Source: Chitinophagaceae bacterium
GTDB taxonomy: Bacteria; Bacteroidota; Bacteroidia; Chitinophagales; Chitinophagaceae
Reading direction: 5' to 3'
Length of the DNA stretch: 34,621 bases
Assembly: GCA_004299085.1 (NCBI GenBank)
Contig: SCQV01000227.1
Coordinates: 1 to 34,621 of the forward strand
In this document: piece after piece, positions 1-7,083 of the stretch
Numbering within the stretch: the first letter of the stretch is position 1
Layout of the letters: every line of letters starts with the position of its first letter
Translations under genes and position numbers: made by a program
Notes under the pieces: generated by a model
Told to the model about the DNA's origin: nothing
Databases searched by the model: none
The model's input: the letters and a program-made list of their open reading frames with translations, nothing else

Positions 1-3
1 ATC

Positions 4-486
4 TTAGTCTATCCAAAAGGTATCCTGCCAAATATCATTGAATACATCGTGCTTTTCAGTTAAAATTTTTGCAACCTCTTCCAGCTTTTGTTCCGGTAAT
101 CTGGCTTCTAAGTATGGAAATAACGCTCTCTCTTCATACCGTACATGCGCTTCCACTAAATCAGCCAATTGCCTGAATAAGCTGTTATCATAATTTTTCT
201 TATCACATATTTCCGTAATTAAGTAGCGGATTTGCTTATGTTCCTTTCTTGCATTGCCACACATTTTATCCTCTTCAGGCAGCAAATCAAACAATAATTT
301 TTCTTCATCATCGAAATGCTCATTTATTAAGTTCTCCTCTAAATATTTTACATAATCCGCCATTCGCTGATATTCCGCATGATTATTTAAGCCCTTCCGT
401 ATTTTCCACGCCAATAGTAAATCAACATGATGTTCACGTGAAAGAGGTAGCAATGCCCTGCTTCGCTTAATTGGTTCAGGTGGCAT
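4..486 (-). CDS. Hemerythrin-like (HHE) domain protein
   Basis: This is a small helical cytosolic protein predicted to bind a di-iron centre, and it is the last gene of the ric operon. Counting from the upstream TTG, the HHE pattern is visible as H27-H28, H65 followed by FDDEE, H91, H122, and E126-E127 in EERALFPYLE. These are the expected carboxylate and histidine ligands of a hemerythrin four-helix bundle. The frame is open back to a TTG at 510, but the ATG at 486 (protein MPPEPIKRS..., 160 residues) is the more likely start. It lies 92 bases beyond the DUF59 gene, and the gap holds a TTGAGTATTGAAC repeat motif. Such proteins bind O2, NO or iron. A role in NO sensing or scavenging, or as an iron donor beside Ric, is inferred from the operon only. 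Confidence 0.85.
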   Translation of the reverse strand: MPPEPIKRSRALLPLSREHHVDLLLAWKIRKGLNNHAEYQRMADYVKYLEENLINEHFDDEEKLLFDLLPEEDKMCGNARKEHKQIRYLITEICDKKNYDNSLFRQLADLVEAHVRYEERALFPYLEARLPEQKLEEVAKILTEKHDVFNDIWQDTFWID

Positions 487-578
487 GGTAATAAAGTTTA
501 AGGTTTGCAATTAAAGCTTAGTGATTGGTAGTTGAGTATTGAACTTTGAAACACAAAACATAGAATGCGAAACCGTTT

Positions 579-917
579 TCACATCCAACCCAACGCCTGC
601 CTGCCCTCTTCTGTAATGCTTTCTGCTGACCATGCCGGCTCCCACACCAGATGAATATGAATATCTTTATCCGGAAAAGCAGATTGCAAAACCTCGCTCG
701 CATTTTGTGTTATCATAGGCCCCATAGGACAGCCACGCGAGGTCAGTGTCATCACAATGCGAATCGTTTTTTCATCTTCTACATAATCTATATCATATAC
801 CAATCCCATGTTTATAATATCAAGTCCCACTTCAGGATCATACACCTGAAGCAACAACTCTCTCGCTTGTTGTTTAATAAAAGCATGGGGATCCGTAATA
901 TCAATTTCTAACGCCAT
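579..917 (-). CDS. SufT/MIP18-type metal-sulfur cluster assembly factor (DUF59)
   Basis: This 112-residue protein matches the MIP18/DUF59 family (SufT, PaaD-like). It shows the family pattern VYDPEVGLDIINMGLVYDI near residues 25-43 and the segment TLTSRGCPMGPMI, with the conserved cysteine near residue 64. Family members help load Fe-S clusters onto target proteins. The start overlaps the end of the upstream membrane-protein gene by 17 bases (901-917), which implies co-translation. Placement in a Ric operon fits maturation or repair of Fe-S proteins after oxidative or nitrosative damage. The family is clear; the client proteins cannot be known from sequence. It may act outside any SUF operon, since no suf genes lie in the window. 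Confidence 0.88.
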   Translation of the reverse strand: MALEIDITDPHAFIKQQARELLLQVYDPEVGLDIINMGLVYDIDYVEDEKTIRIVMTLTSRGCPMGPMITQNASEVLQSAFPDKDIHIHLVWEPAWSAESITEEGRQALGWM

Positions 918-2226
918 CTGCTGTCTTTTTTAGTTCAGGGATATTCCTGATTTTGTGAGTTACCGCAATAAAAACATTTACATTATAACATACTGCTGTA
1001 AATAACAATCCAATGCACCCAATTGTTATCATCCAGTGAGAGTGAGTTAAAACGCCTGCCAGCAGTAAAATATAGCCTGTGATATAGGCATAAAACTGAT
1101 AACGGACTAACTTTTCCTCATATAGATCCCGGGGAAGTGGAATTTTTGTTTTACCAATAAGCTTTTTGTAACGGTTCATCCAGACAATAAACGGCAGGGT
1201 CTTGAAAGTTTGTCCAAGAATGATGGCAGTAATAAAGCCTCCGATAATACTGATTCCATAAGCCAGGCTAAAAGTAACATCTGTACTGGCAGCACTATCC
1301 GGCAATAAAGCAATGACCAGTAATAAAATGAAGGGTATAAACATAATACCAATGGCCGTCAGGGTAACTTTCATGGGTACATCCATCTTCTTCGTCCGCA
1401 CACCTTTATCAAAAGTCCGTTTGACGAAAATGGCATACGAAATAACCCCCGCTAATATAGTTAATGCAAATACAGGCCAATACTTTTCCGTATTAAAAAG
1501 AAAAGCCATGATCAAAAAACCGATCAGGGCAATATTAATGCAATAATAAGCGACCCTTACGGCTTTTCCCGGTTCATGATGGGAGAGTAAAAACATGGGA
1601 ATTAATCTGGAAGCTACCCCCATAATCATCAGCAGAAACCAGCCCGCCATGCCTAAGTGGGCATGTATCTTTAAATAATATAAATGATCCTTCGGGAAAA
1701 AAGCATAGCGCAGATTAAATACTAATAACGTGCCAAGAATAGCGGTCAGCAACAGCCACCAGGAGGCGGTAACAATACATTCAGAAGTAATAGTCCATTT
1801 CTCATTTTGTTTAGCAGTTCTATACACATTAATCACATACAAAACAATAGAAGACAAAATTAACAACGCTCCTAATTCCAAAGTCCACCCAACTGCAAAA
1901 AACCAGAAGGAAGCCGTCAGAAAAACAACTCCTGGCAATAACAAGATATAACACCATTTAGCCAGCTTTTCGCTGAATAAATGAACTTCCATGACGACCG
2001 GCAGCAGTTGATGAGAAGCGCCGAAGATGATCATCGTTCCCCATCCCAGCGCAGCCAAATGAGTAATAGTGAGAATATGAGGCTGAAAATAGTGTCCTAA
2101 AAAAGAACCTGAAGACAGGAGCATCAGCAGTGTCAGTATAAAAAAGACGATGGACGCAGTAATATAATAAGGTAAAACAACCGAAGGAGACGGTGCCTTC
2201 TGTGTTCCAAGTGACATCATGGCCAT
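901..2226 (-). CDS. NnrS-like / heme-copper oxidase subunit I-like membrane protein
   Basis: This is a 441-residue polytopic inner-membrane protein with about 12 hydrophobic segments. Histidines sit in membrane-proximal motifs: H50 and H56 in ITHLAALGW, H72 in GASHQLLP, H188/H190 in KIHAHLGMAGW, and H216-H217. This resembles the stand-alone subunit-I-like proteins and NnrS family of Bacteroidota, related to CcoN/NorB folds that bind heme and sometimes copper. No subunit II, III or cytochrome c partner lies nearby, so it is unlikely to be a complete oxidase. It follows the DUF2249 gene by 15 bases and overlaps the DUF59 gene. NnrS-type proteins relieve NO stress, and the operon supports that role. 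Whether it reduces NO, binds heme or only senses is not decidable here. The start could also be Met3 or Met4. Confidence 0.75.
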   Translation of the reverse strand: MAMMSLGTQKAPSPSVVLPYYITASIVFFILTLLMLLSSGSFLGHYFQPHILTITHLAALGWGTMIIFGASHQLLPVVMEVHLFSEKLAKWCYILLLPGVVFLTASFWFFAVGWTLELGALLILSSIVLYVINVYRTAKQNEKWTITSECIVTASWWLLLTAILGTLLVFNLRYAFFPKDHLYYLKIHAHLGMAGWFLLMIMGVASRLIPMFLLSHHEPGKAVRVAYYCINIALIGFLIMAFLFNTEKYWPVFALTILAGVISYAIFVKRTFDKGVRTKKMDVPMKVTLTAIGIMFIPFILLLVIALLPDSAASTDVTFSLAYGISIIGGFITAIILGQTFKTLPFIVWMNRYKKLIGKTKIPLPRDLYEEKLVRYQFYAYITGYILLLAGVLTHSHWMITIGCIGLLFTAVCYNVNVFIAVTHKIRNIPELKKTADGVRN

Positions 2227-2241
2227 GGCTGTTATTGATAT

Positions 2242-3066
2242 TTAATTTTTCCAAATTAACAATCGCACGTCTGTTTCACCGGCCTTATAAACCAGGTATT
2301 CAGCTTTTCGCTCCTTCAATTCGTTAAAAAGAAATATGGGTATTCGTTTATGCGTCACAGACAAAATATGATTTTCCGGTAAAGAAGATAACGCTTCCAG
2401 AATAGTCACCATCGGCATCGGCATTTCCATCTCGCTCACATCAACAGACACTACCTTATCTCCGAAAGACTTTAACTTTTCAGTAAAATCCTTTTCATCG
2501 CACAAATCCGGTAATTCATTTTCGAGAGCATCAGCTTTTTCATCAGCACCTTCTTTCAATTTAAAAAAAGCATGCACTTCATTTTCTTTTTTCGTTTCCA
2601 CATAACTCTCATAACCTTTTTTATTTAACATGTTGACCAAAGGAGTCGGTTCAAAGGTATTGATGATTTCCAACACATTCCCTTTGGGAAGCTGCTTTAC
2701 CGCCGCCATTATCTTTTTTAGTGGATCCTGGCCGGAAGCCAAATCTTCCCTGACATCTAAGATTGTTCTCTGATATTTATCTATAGACAGCATAAATGCG
2801 GGAGTAAAAGCAAAAGCCTCTTGTTCATCCTTCGTCTCTTCATTCACCCAATCAAACCCAAGAGGCTTTAATGCTACTGCTAACTCATCTATACTACATC
2901 CTCCTATTTTGGCGGCTTGCGCGAGCGTCGTACGCCCTGCCAGCATCTTTTGCAATAACGGGTTCCTTAGTCTTTGTAAAGGCTTCGCTACTGCAGCAAT
3001 GGCATCCACACTGCGTTTATTTTCTTTTATGATGCTTAAAATCTTCGTGTTGTTATTAATAATCAT
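2242..3066 (-). CDS. DUF1858-DUF2249-DUF2249 protein
   Basis: This 274-residue soluble protein appears to be built of three modules. Residues about 5-72 resemble DUF1858 (TKILSIIKE followed by a helical region ending IDELAVALKPLGF). Residues about 97-160 form a DUF2249-like domain (TILDVREDLASGQDPLKKI, then LPKGNVLEI). Residues about 195-272 form a second one (VVSVDVSEMEMPMPMVTILEAL, shown in part). DUF2249 folds resemble TusA/SirA-type sulfur-carrier domains, but I see no conserved catalytic cysteine. It lies 3 bases from the cupin gene upstream and 15 bases from the oxidase-like gene downstream. The same domain type is fused to Ric in this operon, so the two proteins probably share a partner or ligand. 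Function is unknown; a role in NO or Fe-S stress is inferred. Confidence 0.75.
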   Translation of the reverse strand: MIINNNTKILSIIKENKRSVDAIAAVAKPLQRLRNPLLQKMLAGRTTLAQAAKIGGCSIDELAVALKPLGFDWVNEETKDEQEAFAFTPAFMLSIDKYQRTILDVREDLASGQDPLKKIMAAVKQLPKGNVLEIINTFEPTPLVNMLNKKGYESYVETKKENEVHAFFKLKEGADEKADALENELPDLCDEKDFTEKLKSFGDKVVSVDVSEMEMPMPMVTILEALSSLPENHILSVTHKRIPIFLFNELKERKAEYLVYKAGETDVRLLIWKN

Positions 3067-3069
3067 CCG

Positions 3070-3351
3070 TTATTTTGCCATTTCAATTTTAGCTTCGGGA
3101 CCTATGACTATAATAGCATCAAAATCCTTTACCACCTTCAGGTTATGTTGCTTGTCACCCGGTATTAAATAAGTAGTTCCTTCTTTAATGTTTACGGTAC
3201 TACCGTCAATAAAATTTATATTAGCCTCCCCTTTCCGAATGACGACGAATGCATCTGAGGTGGCATAATGTTCCGGCATTACTCCGCCTTCGGGAACCTG
3301 GGCATTTAAAATCTTATAATTTGTACCTGAATAAACTTGTTCTAATTTCAT
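3070..3351 (-). CDS. Small cupin protein B of a tandem pair
   Basis: This 93-residue single-domain cupin is paralogous to its upstream neighbour. Both share the segment EHYxTSDAFVV near residues 27-37. Histidine candidates for metal binding are H28 and H69 (in IPGDKQH). The usual HxH pair of cupin motif 1 is missing: one histidine is followed by Tyr, then a TSD triplet. The protein is cytosolic with no signal peptide. It starts 2 bases after the preceding cupin stops and ends 3 bases before the DUF1858/DUF2249 start, so translation is probably coupled. The fold call is fairly secure. The substrate or metal is unknown; a sensor or metal-handling role in the Ric operon is a guess. Confidence 0.8.
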   Translation of the reverse strand: MKLEQVYSGTNYKILNAQVPEGGVMPEHYATSDAFVVIRKGEANINFIDGSTVNIKEGTTYLIPGDKQHNLKVVKDFDAIIVIGPEAKIEMAK

Positions 3352-3353
3352 TT

Positions 3354-3647
3354 TTACTGCTTTGTATTTGTTTTTACCCCTTTAATTTTACCCATCGGCG
3401 CCAGCGTAAAAAATGCTTTTAAATCACTGGAAACAATCAGCGAATGCGGCTTCAAACCGGGAATCAGAAATGCCGATCCCGCACATAAGTCCACCTGTTT
3501 ATCCTTGAAGATAAGCTTTGCATTTCCATCAACCACTACCACAAAAGCATCGGAAGTAGTATAATGTTCTTCCATTTTCCCACCTGCAGGAATCTCAGCT
3601 TTCAAAACCTTGTGAAATCCGCCTTTGCATATTTCCTCTAATCCCAT
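3354..3647 (-). CDS. Small cupin protein A of a tandem pair
   Basis: This 97-residue cupin is the first of two tandem paralogues. It carries EHYTTSDAFVVVVDG near residues 27-41, with H28 as a candidate ligand, and IPGLKPH with H68 as the motif-2 histidine. As in its twin, the second histidine of the normal HxH motif is absent. Other residues are conserved between the two copies (GG, ..EH, LIPG.k.H), so this is an old duplication rather than a recent one. It lies 20 bases downstream of ric and 2 bases upstream of the second cupin. Hypothesis from context: an adaptor or metal-binding protein acting with Ric. No enzyme activity can be assigned. Confidence 0.8.
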   Translation of the reverse strand: MGLEEICKGGFHKVLKAEIPAGGKMEEHYTTSDAFVVVVDGNAKLIFKDKQVDLCAGSAFLIPGLKPHSLIVSSDLKAFFTLAPMGKIKGVKTNTKQ

Positions 3648-3667
3648 TATCCGGGTATTTTATATCT

Positions 3668-4624
3668 TTAGTTTGCCAGATTCTTTTCCATTTTTACTGC
3701 CTTGGGAAATAAAATATTATTTTCCAGATGGATATGCACATGCAGATCATCATCCATTTCTTGCAGCTTATGAAAATATAAAGCGTAGCTTTCACATCCG
3801 TCTGCAGGTACCAGGTAATTATCCGATAGCTTCTCCACGGCATGAAGGTGGGCAGCTACTTCATCATGATCATGCAGCATCATTTCCACAGGGCTTTCGA
3901 TGGTGCCGAAAGGCGGAAAAGAGAATGGACTGCCATCACGCTCACTTTGTGACATTTGCCGGATAAAAGGAAATAATATCTTTTCTTCCTTAATCTGATG
4001 ACTATGCATTTCTTTCAACAATCCCTCCACATGATGCTGTATCTCAAAAAGCTCGGGGTGATGAGGCCCGTGATGCTGTGCAATCTTTTGAGATAATCCG
4101 GCTAATAGCGGTGTGGATTCTCTTACATATTTGTGATGAACATTCACAATATAATCAGCCAGAAAATCGAGATCCCAACTGTCAAAATCCATTTGCCTTC
4201 CCTTAGCAGATTGTTCCGGGAGATGTTTCAATGCTTCCTTCACTTCTGTTTCGGATACGCCGGCTTCTTTGCAGGCTTCTTTCAGTGATTTTTTACCATC
4301 ACAGCAAAAATCTATTCCGAATTTTTTAAATACCTCTGCTTTACGCAAATCTTTAGCAGCAATTTCACCTACGGTTTCCTCCCCCCTGCCCAATTTCTTT
4401 TTAGCAATTTTAATTTCAAATATATCAGGGCCCTGCTTGAGATAATCCCAGTTAAAAATATCACCCCGTTCCGCTAATAGCTGATAATATAAAGGTTTGG
4501 GATCGTGGTCATTGTGAATGACAAATGCATCGCCTTCCTGTAAAGCATCGAAATGTTGAAAGATGGTAGGATGCTTGAATCTCGGTTCAATCTGTGTGAC
4601 ATCCAGCGTTTCTATTTCTGCCAT
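3668..4624 (-). CDS. ric: Iron-sulfur cluster repair di-iron protein Ric (YtfE/ScdA/DnrN) with N-terminal DUF2249
   Basis: Ric proteins repair Fe-S clusters damaged by NO or peroxide. From the ATG at 4624 the protein has 318 residues in three parts. A DUF2249-like domain covers about 1-76. A ScdA_N/DUF542 domain covers about 84-136, with the diagnostic FGIDFCCDG and vicinal Cys107-Cys108. A hemerythrin domain covers about 150-318, with HH near 163-164, HSHQIKEEKILFPF at 207-220, HDHDE at 251-255 and HIHLENNILFPKA near the end. The frame is open 138 bases further upstream, but that extension runs through the TACCTTTG promoter box and palindrome, so 4624 is the better start. It is the first gene of a seven-gene operon. 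The extra DUF2249 is unusual compared with E. coli YtfE (about 220 residues). Confidence 0.93.
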   Translation of the reverse strand: MAEIETLDVTQIEPRFKHPTIFQHFDALQEGDAFVIHNDHDPKPLYYQLLAERGDIFNWDYLKQGPDIFEIKIAKKKLGRGEETVGEIAAKDLRKAEVFKKFGIDFCCDGKKSLKEACKEAGVSETEVKEALKHLPEQSAKGRQMDFDSWDLDFLADYIVNVHHKYVRESTPLLAGLSQKIAQHHGPHHPELFEIQHHVEGLLKEMHSHQIKEEKILFPFIRQMSQSERDGSPFSFPPFGTIESPVEMMLHDHDEVAAHLHAVEKLSDNYLVPADGCESYALYFHKLQEMDDDLHVHIHLENNILFPKAVKMEKNLAN

Positions 4625-4661
4625 GGTATTTGATTTTATGTGAAATGATGAAATGACCGCA

Positions 4662-4669
4662 CAAAGGTA
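4662..4669 (-). promoter_or_regulatory. Bacteroidota -7 box of the ric operon
   Basis: On the minus strand this reads TACCTTTG, an exact match to the Bacteroidota -7 consensus TAnnTTTG. It lies 37 bases before the ric ATG, so transcription would start near 4655. I did not find a well-spaced TTG -33 element; a palindrome occupies that place. Confidence 0.65.
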
Positions 4670-4675
4670 GTTTAA

Positions 4676-4697
4676 AAAAGGATAAAAACATCCTTTT
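4676..4697. promoter_or_regulatory. Candidate operator palindrome upstream of ric
   Basis: This is a perfect inverted repeat, AAAAGGAT at 4676-4683 and ATCCTTTT at 4690-4697, with a six-base spacer. It lies directly upstream of the ric -7 box, about -21 to -42 from the predicted transcription start, where a dimeric repressor would block the -33 region. I saw no second copy in the window. It also lies about 90 bases before the divergent DUF4382 gene. It does not have the FNR/CRP-type TTGAC-N4-GTCAA form. The regulator is unknown; an Rrf2/NsrR-like dimer is a guess. Confidence 0.55.
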
Positions 4698-4786
4698 ATA
4701 ACAAAATTCCTAATCGGAACACAATGTTTCCAAAAAGAGTAAAAAAAGGTGCTACCTTGCAACTTTGTAACCTTAAACCTTTTAAA

Positions 4787-5635
4787 ATGAAACTTATAAA
4801 GCCTTATTATGTCAAGTCAGTTACGCTAATCTCCTTCGTTTTTATTTCAGCCATGTTTTGTTTGAGTTCCTGTCAGAAAAATGATCATAAACCGTCCGTT
4901 AAAAATACCGCTACTTTAAATTTATACCTCACTGATGATCCTGCCGACTATAAGGAAGTATGGGTTGATATTCAGCAGGCGAAAGTTCAGTTCGCAAATG
5001 ACAGCAGCCAAGGGAATTCCTGGCAGAATCTTGCGCTATCACATCCCGGAAAGTATGATTTGCTTAGTTTAAGAAACGGAGTTGATACGTTATTCGCTTC
5101 AGGAATAGTCCCGGCTGGCAAGGTCTCTGCCATCACGCTCACACTGGGAGATAATAATTCGCTCGTTTTTAAAGACGGGCAAACAGTGCCTTTGGTGATA
5201 GCCACCGGAAGCCAAAAGCAACTAACCCTTCAAATAGAAAATGTATATTTAAAGGCCGATACATCCCATGCATTGGTGCTCGATTTCGATGCTGCGCAAT
5301 CTGTTTTAAGCCCCGGTTCAAGGGATAGCGGTGATTTTGTGTTGAGTCCCATCATTCGTGTATTTGAAAAAGGCGCCGGCGCTTCTATTGATGGATGGGT
5401 ATATCCTGCTGCTGCTCAGGCACACGTGGAGGCAATCAGCCATTCAGGGGAAACGCTGGTTGCTATTCCTGATAATATTACAGGCTTCTATAAATTCTGG
5501 GGAATACCGGAGGATACTTACACACTCAATTTCATAGCAGATACAACTACAGGATATCAGCCTGCTGTGTTGAAAAACATCTATGCTATTGAAGGTAAAG
5601 ACATCCGGATGGATACGGTGGTATTGCATAAATAA
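4787..5635 (+). CDS. DUF4382 family lipoprotein
   Basis: This 282-residue exported lipoprotein has a positively charged start (MKLIKPYY), a hydrophobic stretch and a lipobox LSSC with the lipidated cysteine at residue 29. The region from about residue 40 (TLNLYLTDDPADYKEVWVDI) matches the start of the DUF4382 domain, which covers roughly residues 40-190. A carboxypeptidase-regulatory-like beta domain probably follows (about 195-280, with YKFWGIPEDTYTLNF). The ATG at 4787 was chosen over an in-frame ATG at 4724 because only the former places a signal peptide at the N terminus. A near-consensus -7 box CAACTTTG lies at 4760-4767. It is divergent from ric and convergent with metK. Its function is unknown; it is probably anchored in the outer or inner membrane. 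Confidence 0.85.
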   Translation: MKLIKPYYVKSVTLISFVFISAMFCLSSCQKNDHKPSVKNTATLNLYLTDDPADYKEVWVDIQQAKVQFANDSSQGNSWQNLALSHPGKYDLLSLRNGVDTLFASGIVPAGKVSAITLTLGDNNSLVFKDGQTVPLVIATGSQKQLTLQIENVYLKADTSHALVLDFDAAQSVLSPGSRDSGDFVLSPIIRVFEKGAGASIDGWVYPAAAQAHVEAISHSGETLVAIPDNITGFYKFWGIPEDTYTLNFIADTTTGYQPAVLKNIYAIEGKDIRMDTVVLHK

Positions 5636-5640
5636 CAAAA

Positions 5641-5671
5641 AAATGGCCACAACCTAAAATGGCGGCCATTT
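5641..5671. terminator. Bidirectional intrinsic terminator between the DUF4382 gene and metK
   Basis: AAATGGCC at 5641-5648 pairs with GGCCATTT at 5664-5671. A nested alternative, AAATGGC/GCCATTT at 5657-5671, also exists. An A-run precedes and a T-rich stretch follows, so the hairpin can terminate transcription of both convergent genes. Confidence 0.7.
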
Positions 5672-5674
5672 CTA

Positions 5675-6931
5675 TTATTTTAAGCCAAATGCTTTTTTGA
5701 TTTTATCTAAATAATCCAGTTTTTCCCAGGTAAACAGTTCTACCTTCAGTGTTTTCTTAGTGCCGTCAGGTGAAGAAAATGTTTTGGTCACTACTTCATT
5801 ATTCCGGCCCATGTGGCCGTAAGCTGCCGTTTCAGAATAGATAGGATTGCGAAGCTTTAATCTCGTTTCAATAGCGTAAGGGCGCATATCAAACATCTCT
5901 TCTATTTTTTTCGCAATTTCACTATCATTTGAATTAACTCTGGATGTGCCATAAGTAGTTACGTAAATACCCATTGGCTTAGCCACCCCTATGGCATAGG
6001 AAACCTGCACGAGCATTTCATCCGCTACGCCTGCGGCGACCATATTTTTAGCAATGTGGCGTGCAGCATAGGCAGCCGAACGATCTACCTTGGAAGGATC
6101 TTTTCCGCTGAATGCCCCCCCTCCGTGAGCGCCTTTTCCACCATAAGTATCCACGATGATCTTACGTCCTGTCAGCCCGGTATCTCCGTGTGGTCCGCCT
6201 ATAACGAATTTCCCTGTCGGGTTTACATGATATTTGGTTTTATCAGTAAACAATTTGCGAAGCTCCGGCTTAAGCTGCTTCTTTACACGCGGAATCAGGA
6301 TGTTAATCACATCTTCCTTAATCTTCTTTACCATGGGTGCATCGGCATCAAACTCATCATGCTGTGTAGAGATAACAATAGCCTCTATTGCCTTTGGTTT
6401 GTTATTATCGTCATATTCAATAGTCACTTGTGATTTAGCGTCAGGCCGTAGATATTTCATTTGCTTTCCTTCACGCCGAATGGCAGCCAATTCAATTAAT
6501 AATTTATGAGCAAGATCAAGCGCTAACGGCATATAATTGTCCGTCTCATTGGTAGCATAACCGAACATCATTCCCTGATCGCCCGCGCCCTGATTTTCTT
6601 TATCTTTTCTTTCCACTCCTCTGTTAATATCAGCAGACTGTTCATGGATAGCCGATATTACACCGCAGGAATGTGCTTCGAACATATACTCACTTTTCGT
6701 ATAACCTATTTTCCCGATTACATCCCGGGCAATTTTCTGAACATCTAAATAGGCAGAAGATTTCACTTCGCCCGCCAACACGACCTGTCCGGTAGTGACC
6801 AAAGTTTCGCATGCTACTTTGCTCTGCGGATCAAAAGCCAGAAAATTATCTATTAAAGCATCGGAAATCTGATCAGCCACTTTATCCGGATGGCCTTCAG
6901 AAACGGATTCAGAAGTGAAAAAGTAGGACAT
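5675..6931 (-). CDS. metK: S-adenosylmethionine synthetase
   Basis: MetK makes S-adenosylmethionine from methionine and ATP in the cytosol. The 418-residue protein has every hallmark: [12 protein letters not shown] at 13-24, [12 protein letters not shown] at 115-126, and the glycine-rich phosphate loop [15 protein letters not shown] at 270-284. It is slightly longer than the E. coli enzyme (384), as is usual in Bacteroidota. It is a single gene between the converging DUF4382 gene and the upstream DUF4270 gene. A TACTTTTG box at 7069-7076 predicts an untranslated leader of about 130 bases. I looked for SAM-riboswitch structure there and found only AT-rich repeats. Confidence 0.98.
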   Translation of the reverse strand: MSYFFTSESVSEGHPDKVADQISDALIDNFLAFDPQSKVACETLVTTGQVVLAGEVKSSAYLDVQKIARDVIGKIGYTKSEYMFEAHSCGVISAIHEQSADINRGVERKDKENQGAGDQGMMFGYATNETDNYMPLALDLAHKLLIELAAIRREGKQMKYLRPDAKSQVTIEYDDNNKPKAIEAIVISTQHDEFDADAPMVKKIKEDVINILIPRVKKQLKPELRKLFTDKTKYHVNPTGKFVIGGPHGDTGLTGRKIIVDTYGGKGAHGGGAFSGKDPSKVDRSAAYAARHIAKNMVAAGVADEMLVQVSYAIGVAKPMGIYVTTYGTSRVNSNDSEIAKKIEEMFDMRPYAIETRLKLRNPIYSETAAYGHMGRNNEVVTKTFSSPDGTKKTLKVELFTWEKLDYLDKIKKAFGLK

Positions 6932-7015
6932 TGTTTTATGATTTAATGGTTATATTATTTTCTTGCTTTACTGTTAAACTGCTAAATTGTTATATTGTTG
7001 TGTGGCTTAAATAGG

Positions 7016-7056
7016 CAATACTCAATTCTCAATGTTCAATACTCAATGTTCAATTA
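7016..7056. repeat. Tandem AT-rich repeat in the metK leader
   Basis: Two near-identical units beginning CAATGTTCAAT follow a diverged copy (CAATACTCAATTCT), giving a period of about 14 bases. The stretch belongs to the TTGAATATTGAA-type motif that recurs in other intergenic gaps of the window. It is preceded on the metK side by AACAATTTAGCAGTTTAACAG-like phrases (minus strand), a second AT-rich repeat style. Confidence 0.6.
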
Positions 7057-7068
7057 TAAATAAGTCTG

Positions 7069-7076
7069 CAAAAGTA
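7069..7076 (-). promoter_or_regulatory. Bacteroidota -7 box, predicted metK promoter
   Basis: The minus strand reads TACTTTTG followed by CAG, matching TAnnTTTG. The same 11-mer TACTTTTGCAG precedes the glycogen synthase gene at 9411-9421. It would start a leader of about 130 bases for metK. Confidence 0.55.
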
Positions 7077-7083
7077 TTTCAAG

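Noticed and set aside
1958-2254. A 98-residue minus-strand frame
   Set aside because: It overlaps the oxidase-like gene in another frame and shows no domain.
4625-4762. 46-residue extension of Ric
   Set aside because: It runs through the promoter box and palindrome and gives a segment unlike any Ric N terminus.
6932-7083. Possible SAM riboswitch before metK
   Set aside because: The leader is about 130 bases of AT-rich repeats with no SAM-type stem or conserved GA-rich core.
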